The translations under genes were made by a program, and so were the position numbers. Source: Streptosporangiaceae bacterium (GTDB lineage: Bacteria; Actinomycetota; Actinomycetes; Streptosporangiales; Streptosporangiaceae). Taken from it: 19,408 nucleotides of DNA. Under the pieces are notes generated by a model. That model ran no database searches. It had not been told where the DNA came from and saw nothing but the letters and a program-made list of their open reading frames with translations. Below are positions 14,656 to 19,408 of the stretch, piece by piece; positions within the stretch are counted from its first letter, which is position 1; each line of letters opens with the position of its first letter. The stretch covers positions 1 through 19,408 of the forward strand of contig JASIBJ010000349.1 in assembly GCA_030045215.1 (NCBI GenBank), written 5' to 3'.

Positions 14656-17451
14656 TCAGGGCGATGGTGGCGACTGTGTCCTGCGGGTCATGGCTGCGCC
14701 GAGTTCTGCGCGCGACGACACGCCGAGCTTGCGGTAGATCCGGGCGAGGTTTGCTTCGACTGTGCGCGGGCTGAGGAAGAGCGCCTGGGCGACCTGCCGA
14801 TTCGTCTGGCCGGCAGCAGCCATGGTGGCGACGCGTTCCTCGGTGGCGGTCAGCTCAAGCGGTGCGGGCGGGCGCAGGCCGATGCGGGAAAGTTCCGAGC
14901 GCGTTCGTTCGGCCCATAGCGGAGCAGGCAGTTTTTCGAAGATGCCGAGAGCTTGTTCCAGGCTATGCCTGGCCTGACGCTTCCGCTTGGCGCGGCGCTG
15001 CGTCTGGCCAGTGATCAGCAGTGTGCGGCCGTGCTCGAAGGGCATCGCGAGACTCTCGTGCAGCGCTATCGCCTCGTCCAGGGCTCGGATCGCATCCTCG
15101 GTGTCGCCGCGGGCGGCACGCAGAAGCGCTCGGCAGCGAGCTGTCGTCGCCAAGGTCCATAGGCGTTGAGTCTCGCGGCCTCGCGCGCAAAGCCGCTGGA
15201 GCAGCGTCTCTGCTCGCTCCAGGTCGCCCGTGCCTATGACCGTCTCGATGTGGTTCGCGTGGAACCGCCAGGCCGCGGGCTCGGCCAGGCCGATGCGATC
15301 GCTTAGCTCGGCCGCCGTAGTCAGGCTGGCCTCGGCAGCCGGAATGTCACCCTCAGACAAGTCCACGAAGCCCAGAACGCCATGCAAGCTCATGAGCATC
15401 CACGCGTCCTCAGCCGACGCCGCTAGCACCAGACCTTCCCGAGCTTGCGTACGCGCAAGGGTTGTGCTTCCGAGGTGAGCGTTAACAAGCGCCCCAGCGT
15501 AGAGGGCCATTGTTCGCCACGCGCGGTGCTCCACTTGCTCGGCGGCTTGCCAGCTTTCGACTGCGTAGCGCTCCGCCGACTGCCAGTTCCCGGTCCAGCA
15601 CTCCAGTTCGGCTAGATATGCCAGCACAACTGGCAGGGAGCTTTCGTCGCCTTCATCCCTAGTGGCCTGCAGCACCGCAGCAAACATCCGGCGACCCTCG
15701 TCGAAGCGATCGGCGCGGACCAGGCAGAGGCCGAGCGCCATCGAAGCCCGCTCCTCGACCTGAGCGGGCCGGGCTTGCAATTCAAGGTCGAGCGCACGGT
15801 AACCGAGCTCGACATCAAGGTCTTGGCCGATCATGAAATCTGCGTACATCTTCTGCGCCAGAGCTTCGCCGGTGAGCCCTGGATCGCCGGCCTGCTGCGC
15901 AAGCGCCAGCCCGGCCGCCGCGTGGACGGCACAGTAGTTCAGGTCGTCACCGCAGGTTCTGGCGATGCTGATGTGGATACGCGCCCGGAGCAGCTCATCA
16001 TCGGCAGCCTCGGCAAGTGCCCTTTTGAGAACCGGAAGCGCCACCGGATCACCAGCGTCGTGCAACAGGATTGTCGCAAGTACAAGCAGCGCTCGCGCAT
16101 GGTCTGTGCCAGCCGGCATCTCCTCGGCGAGCGCCTCGAGATCACGCCGTGCCCTGGCCGTGTCACCAGCACGGAACAGATAGGCACCGGCTTCAAGCCG
16201 TCGGCACCACCGCACCTGCGCCAGATCAGCCGGCGTGCGTGCGGCAGCGAGCTCGGCCAGCTCTGCTGCTGCCGCCGGAGCGCCGCGAGCGGCGGCGGCC
16301 AAGGCTGCATCACTCAGCGCGGCCGCGGCGTCCTGGTTCGGCCCGACCGACGACAGGGCAAGATGCCTGGCTCGCTCCTCGGCGTTGGCCGAGATCGTCG
16401 CCAACCGGAGGTGTGCCTCCCGGCGCCGCTCGGGCGACTCCCCAGAATAGATCGCAGACGACAGCAACGGGTGGGTAAACCGGACACGGCCGCCGTCGAG
16501 CTCGACGATGCTCTCCGTTGCGGCAGTCTGCAGCCCGGCCAGTGCGCGGTGCGCCCCGGCCCGTTCGAGCATCAGTGTCGTCGGCGATCGCAGGCAGGAT
16601 GCCAGCAACAGAACCTCGCGGACGTCGTCCGGGAGTGCGCCCAGCCGGGCGCTCATTACCGCCTGCAAATCGGCTGGAACGGGCAGCGGCTCGTCCGGCG
16701 CGGGCTCGGCCGCGAGCCGGTCGAGCGCTCTGGCCAGCTCAAGACCGAAGAGCGGGCTGCCAGCCGCCGCGTGGAAAATCCGGCGGATCAGAAGGCGGGA
16801 GAACCGAGTGCCGCCGCGCTGCCGGATGACCGCCTCGAACGCGGCGAACCCCAGCGGACCTATCGAGAGATGCGTGACGCGCTCCGTGGGGAGGCTGGTC
16901 ACTGCCCTCGAGATGCCCTGTCCCCTGGCTTGGCTGCGGACGGAGGCGAGTAAGCCTACCGGTTCGGTCGCGAGCCGCCGCCACGAGAATTCCAGCGCAG
17001 CGGCGCTCGGACGGTCCAGCCACTGCAGGTCGTCAACCGCGATGACCACAGGCCCCGAGGCTGCCAGCTGGCGGATTGCGCCGAGGAAGGCCAGGCAGAC
17101 CGCCCTTTGATCGGGCGGGTTGCCCAGCGGGTCTGCCAGCAGCAGGGCGACCTCCAGGGCGCGCCGCTGCGGAGCGGGTAGCTGAGGCAGCACCCGATCG
17201 AGAACGCCATCCAGCAGGTCGCCAAGAGCCGCGAACGATAGCGTTACCTCCGATTCGGCCGGCCGGCTCGACAGGACGTGGTACGCCCGCGCGGCTGCGC
17301 CCTGCACGCCGACGTCCCACAGCGTCGTCTTGCCGATCCCCGGCTCGCCCTCCAGCAACATGATGGCTGGCCCGGACGGCAGCGAGTCGAGGAAGGCTGC
17401 TACCGCGGCCCGCTCGCGGGCGCGTCCGATCACCGCGACGGAACCGGACAC
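14656..17451 (-). CDS. LuxR-family ATPase regulator (LAL / MalT-like)
   Basis: 931 residues from GTG 17451, which has AGAAGGAG 5 nt upstream. An ATG at 17508 gives 950 residues, but its GGGAAGG abuts the codon. It is a large ATP-responsive transcription activator. The N-terminal AAA/NACHT-like ATPase has Walker A GEPGIGKT (35-42) and Walker B VVIAVDDLQWLD (135-146). A long, Ala/Leu-rich helical-repeat (TPR-like) middle follows, from about 330 to 850. The C-terminal LuxR HTH spans 867-921: LTATEERVATMAAAGQTNRQVA, then LSPRTVEANLARIYRKLGVSSR. Leu167 is encoded by TTA (complement of 16951-16953), often seen in developmentally controlled actinomycete regulators. The target is unknown. Nearby candidates are the small downstream gene, the acyl-CoA synthetase upstream and the permease. 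Confidence 0.93.
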   Translation of the reverse strand: MSGSVAVIGRARERAAVAAFLDSLPSGPAIMLLEGEPGIGKTTLWDVGVQGAAARAYHVLSSRPAESEVTLSFAALGDLLDGVLDRVLPQLPAPQRRALEVALLLADPLGNPPDQRAVCLAFLGAIRQLAASGPVVIAVDDLQWLDRPSAAALEFSWRRLATEPVGLLASVRSQARGQGISRAVTSLPTERVTHLSIGPLGFAAFEAVIRQRGGTRFSRLLIRRIFHAAAGSPLFGLELARALDRLAAEPAPDEPLPVPADLQAVMSARLGALPDDVREVLLLASCLRSPTTLMLERAGAHRALAGLQTAATESIVELDGGRVRFTHPLLSSAIYSGESPERRREAHLRLATISANAEERARHLALSSVGPNQDAAAALSDAALAAAARGAPAAAAELAELAAARTPADLAQVRWCRRLEAGAYLFRAGDTARARRDLEALAEEMPAGTDHARALLVLATILLHDAGDPVALPVLKRALAEAADDELLRARIHISIARTCGDDLNYCAVHAAAGLALAQQAGDPGLTGEALAQKMYADFMIGQDLDVELGYRALDLELQARPAQVEERASMALGLCLVRADRFDEGRRMFAAVLQATRDEGDESSLPVVLAYLAELECWTGNWQSAERYAVESWQAAEQVEHRAWRTMALYAGALVNAHLGSTTLARTQAREGLVLAASAEDAWMLMSLHGVLGFVDLSEGDIPAAEASLTTAAELSDRIGLAEPAAWRFHANHIETVIGTGDLERAETLLQRLCARGRETQRLWTLATTARCRALLRAARGDTEDAIRALDEAIALHESLAMPFEHGRTLLITGQTQRRAKRKRQARHSLEQALGIFEKLPAPLWAERTRSELSRIGLRPPAPLELTATEERVATMAAAGQTNRQVAQALFLSPRTVEANLARIYRKLGVSSRAELGAAMTRRTQSPPSP

Positions 17452-17508
17452 CACTGCTCCTTCTGCCAGGTTGGTGGACACAAGGGAAAGTGCTTTCGCA
17501 GCGCGCAT

Positions 17509-17712
17509 CCTTCCCTGTCCAGCTTGGCCCTTGGCTCGGCGGCGTGCGCAACTTCGCCGCGCAGGTGAAGATCCTGCTCGCTATCACTACACCGATTGAC
17601 AGGGCCCGAACGGTTCGCCTTAGTTGCGCAGCCCCCTCTGCACGATGGTGCTGAGCTGGTACTGACAAGCGCATGTCAAGCGGGCCATCTGGCTGCCCTC
17701 ACGTCCACGAGC
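17509..17712. other. Intergenic region upstream of the LuxR/LAL gene, no gene seen
   Basis: Together with 17452-17508 this forms the upstream region of the LAL regulator. I see no convincing gene, RNA or strong promoter pair reading toward the regulator. An open frame on the plus strand (17596 onward) leads into the acyl-CoA dehydrogenase-like remnant, but its first part resembles nothing I know. Confidence 0.4.
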
Positions 17713-17787
17713 TTCACGATATTTGAAGGAACGAGCGAGATCCAGAGCATGATCATCGGAAGGGTGTTCACTGAGCATCGCATTCGC
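17713..17787 (+). pseudogene. C-terminal remnant of an acyl-CoA dehydrogenase
   Basis: The plus strand reads FTIFEGTSEIQSMIIGR and then VFTEHRI in one frame. IFEGTSEIQ with a following hydrophobic I-I-x-R is the hallmark of the last helix region of acyl-CoA dehydrogenases (their FAD/CoA-proximal C-terminus). Nothing upstream in any frame resembles the rest of the roughly 380-residue enzyme, and the original stop is missing: the frame runs on antisense into the acyl-CoA synthetase gene to 17889. It is therefore most likely a relic left by deletion or rearrangement. Codons such as ATA, TTT, GAA and GGA are less GC-biased than in neighbouring genes, consistent with decay. A chance match of this length to such a specific motif is unlikely but not excluded. 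Confidence 0.6.
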
Positions 17788-17795
17788 GAACGCGG

Positions 17796-19379
17796 CTATG
17801 GCCTTGATCCCTGGTGGGTGAGTGCTGCGGCGAGTGCTTGGCGATCGCCGTCGCCTTTAGTGGTGCGGGGGAAGCGGTCCAGGAAGTAGATCTTCTTCGG
17901 GATCTCGAAGGCGGCGAGCCGGGCCCGGCAGTGCTGTTGCAGTCCGGCCTCGGTGGCGTGCTGGCCAGGCTGGAGGATGACGGCGGCGTTGACCTCCTCT
18001 CCGTACACGGGGTCGGGCGCCGGGAATGCCAGTGCGTCCTGGACGGCGGGGTCGGACAGCAGTGCCGCCTCGACGGTGTGCGGCGCGATCTTCTCGCCGC
18101 CGCGGTTGATCATGTCCTTGGTCCGGCCAGCGAGGAACAGGTAGCCGTCGCCGTCGAGGTAGCCGAGGTCGCCAGTGCGAAACCACCCGCCGTCAAAGGC
18201 CGCGGCGGTGGCCTGCGGGTCGTTCAGGTACCCGTCGGCGAGCGCGGGCCCGCGGACGGTGACCTCGCCGGTCTGCCCGGGCGTGGCGGTGGTGCCGCTG
18301 GCCGTGATGATGCGGACCTGCAGGCCGGTGGGAAGCCCGACCGAGGAGTCCTTGCGGGCGCCGTCGCCGGGCAGCGGGTTGGAGGCGGCCTGGTGCGCGG
18401 TCTCGGTCATGCCGTAGGCGTTGATCACCGGCGCCCTGAACTGCTGCTGCATACGGTGCAGGACTGCGGGCGCGAGCGGCGCGCTGCAGCTGCGGATGAA
18501 CCGCAGGGCGGGAGGGTTGCGGGCGGGGTACTCGGCGGCGGCGCGGGCGAGGAGGATCTGGTGAATGGTGGGCACGGCGGTGTACCAGGTGGCTCTGGCG
18601 GTGGTGATCTCGTCCCAGAACAGATGCGCGGAGAACCGCCCGGCGCTCGGCAGGTACGCCGAGCCGCCGCTGGCCAGGGTGGCGAGCAGGCCGGCCATGA
18701 GGCCGTGGCCGTGGAACAACGGCATGATCAGGAGCGTCGCATCGTCGGTTCCCAGGTGGTAGGTCGAGCAGATGCCGGCAACAGATGCGGCGAGGTTGGC
18801 GTGGGACAGCGGCACGATCTTGGGCGTGCCGGTGCTTCCCGTGGTGAACAGCCGCAGGGCCGCGCGCCGATCCGCGGGCTTGGCTGCCGGGTGCTGGCTC
18901 GGCGGCGAGGCGGCCTGGCCCGCGCCGGGGCGGTGGCCGATGCCGGTGGTGGCCACCTCGGTTCCGGCGGGACCGGTCTGGATTGCCCACGCCGGCGTGC
19001 CGCCGGCCGGGTAGCTGTCGGCCAGTTGCTGCGGAACGAGCACGGCGCTCGCCCCGGCCGCGGCCAGGCGGCCGCGGACTTCGGCGCCGGTCAGCTGCGG
19101 ATCGACCGGGACGGCCGTGGCCCCGGTTCTCCAGGCGGCCAGCAGCGCGAGGACGAACTCGGGGCGATTGTCGCTGTAAAGGGCGACCGTGTCCGCGCGG
19201 GTGATCCCGGCCTGGCCGAGCTGGCGCACGAGGGTGTCCGTCAGCTGGCCCAGCTGCTGGTAGGACCATCCCATGCTGCCGTCGGCTACCGCGACCGCGA
19301 GCCGGCCGGGGGTGCGGCCGATGCTGTCCTGGATCAGCTGGGCCATCCCGGGGCTGGTGGCGGTGTTGCTGGCAGGCAT
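17796..19379 (-). CDS. AMP-forming acyl-CoA synthetase, oxalate-CoA ligase-like (Pcs60/AAE3 type)
   Basis: 527 residues. ATG 19379 has AAGGAG (complement of 19387-19392) 7 nt upstream. ANL-superfamily enzymes adenylate a carboxylate with ATP and then form its CoA thioester. Motifs are the P-loop TTGSTGTPK (179-187), MPLFHGHGLMAGLLATL (219-235), ATWYTAVPTIHQI (263-275), RFIRSCSAPLAP (293-304), AYGMTETAHQ (321-330), WFRTGDLGY (399-407) and GRTKDMINRGGEKI (418-431). The segments around 219-330, including SNPLP (333-337), closely resemble plant and yeast oxalate-CoA ligases, so a small (di)carboxylate substrate is plausible. The C-terminal motif is PRTTKGDGDRQAL (504-516). The catalytic Lys normally found after the Gly (PKTxxGK) is Asp510; the only nearby Lys is Lys508. 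A Gly/Pro/Ala-rich linker at 123-171 is longer than usual. A dehydrogenase relic abuts its 3' end. Confidence 0.9.
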   Translation of the reverse strand: MPASNTATSPGMAQLIQDSIGRTPGRLAVAVADGSMGWSYQQLGQLTDTLVRQLGQAGITRADTVALYSDNRPEFVLALLAAWRTGATAVPVDPQLTGAEVRGRLAAAGASAVLVPQQLADSYPAGGTPAWAIQTGPAGTEVATTGIGHRPGAGQAASPPSQHPAAKPADRRAALRLFTTGSTGTPKIVPLSHANLAASVAGICSTYHLGTDDATLLIMPLFHGHGLMAGLLATLASGGSAYLPSAGRFSAHLFWDEITTARATWYTAVPTIHQILLARAAAEYPARNPPALRFIRSCSAPLAPAVLHRMQQQFRAPVINAYGMTETAHQAASNPLPGDGARKDSSVGLPTGLQVRIITASGTTATPGQTGEVTVRGPALADGYLNDPQATAAAFDGGWFRTGDLGYLDGDGYLFLAGRTKDMINRGGEKIAPHTVEAALLSDPAVQDALAFPAPDPVYGEEVNAAVILQPGQHATEAGLQQHCRARLAAFEIPKKIYFLDRFPRTTKGDGDRQALAAALTHQGSRP

Positions 19380-19408
19380 GGCATGTCTCCTTCAGCGCGT
19401 CCGCGCCG

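Noticed and set aside
15775..16953. 392-codon plus-strand frame opposite the LuxR/LAL gene
   Set aside because: Shadow frame with low-complexity composition; the minus strand has clear ATPase and HTH domains.
17596..17625. TTGACA and TTAGTT with 18-bp spacing as a plus-strand promoter
   Set aside because: The -35 is perfect but the -10 is poor, and no plausible gene lies downstream on that strand.
17596..17889. 97-codon plus-strand frame as an intact gene
   Set aside because: Only its middle (17713-17787) resembles a known protein, it starts at a TTG without a ribosome binding site, and it overlaps the synthetase 3' end antisense. It is better read as a relic.
1..19408. CRISPR array, tRNA/rRNA genes, transposons, phage genes
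   Set aside because: No regularly spaced repeats, cloverleaf-like segments, transposase motifs or integrase motifs were seen on reading both strands.

Overview
The window is high-GC DNA with GTG starts, purine-rich ribosome binding sites and actinobacterial gene families: a MalT-like LAL regulator, a WYL regulator and paired NtaA/SnaA/DszA-type flavin monooxygenases. It is most likely chromosomal DNA from an actinomycete (Actinomycetota). I cannot name the genus. I see no rRNA, tRNA, CRISPR array, transposase or phage gene.

Region 1 (about 1-9070, + strand) is one long operon-like block. It holds two paralogous FMNH2-dependent LLM-class monooxygenases, then a complete Dpp/Opp-type ABC importer (lipoprotein binding protein, two permeases, and a single protein carrying both ATPase domains), then a two-domain rhodanese sulfurtransferase. 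The stop/start overlaps (GTGA, ATGA, ATGA) indicate translational coupling. The simplest reading is uptake of an organic solute, oxidative cleavage by the flavin monooxygenase(s), and handling of the released sulfur by the rhodanese, i.e. organosulfur scavenging. The substrate is not known. The second monooxygenase lacks roughly 75 internal residues compared with its partner, and no flavin reductase is present.

Region 2 (9108-11478) holds a GNAT acetyltransferase and an alpha/beta hydrolase on the minus strand. They diverge from a WYL-domain transcriptional regulator on the plus strand. The 102-bp divergent gap carries a perfect 7-bp inverted repeat, a candidate operator.

Region 3 (11644-14151, + strand) holds a MOSC-domain protein followed by a strong hairpin, then an APC-family amino-acid/amine permease with a hairpin just upstream of its ribosome binding site. 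One leucine in the permease uses the rare TTA codon.

Region 4 (14205-19379, minus strand) holds an unrecognised 92-residue protein with a very strong ribosome binding site, a 931-residue LuxR/LAL ATPase regulator (also with one TTA codon), and an AMP-forming acyl-CoA synthetase resembling oxalate-CoA ligases. The synthetase has Asp where the catalytic Lys is expected. Between regulator and synthetase lies what looks like the orphaned C-terminal end of an acyl-CoA dehydrogenase on the opposite strand, which suggests a rearrangement or gene decay.
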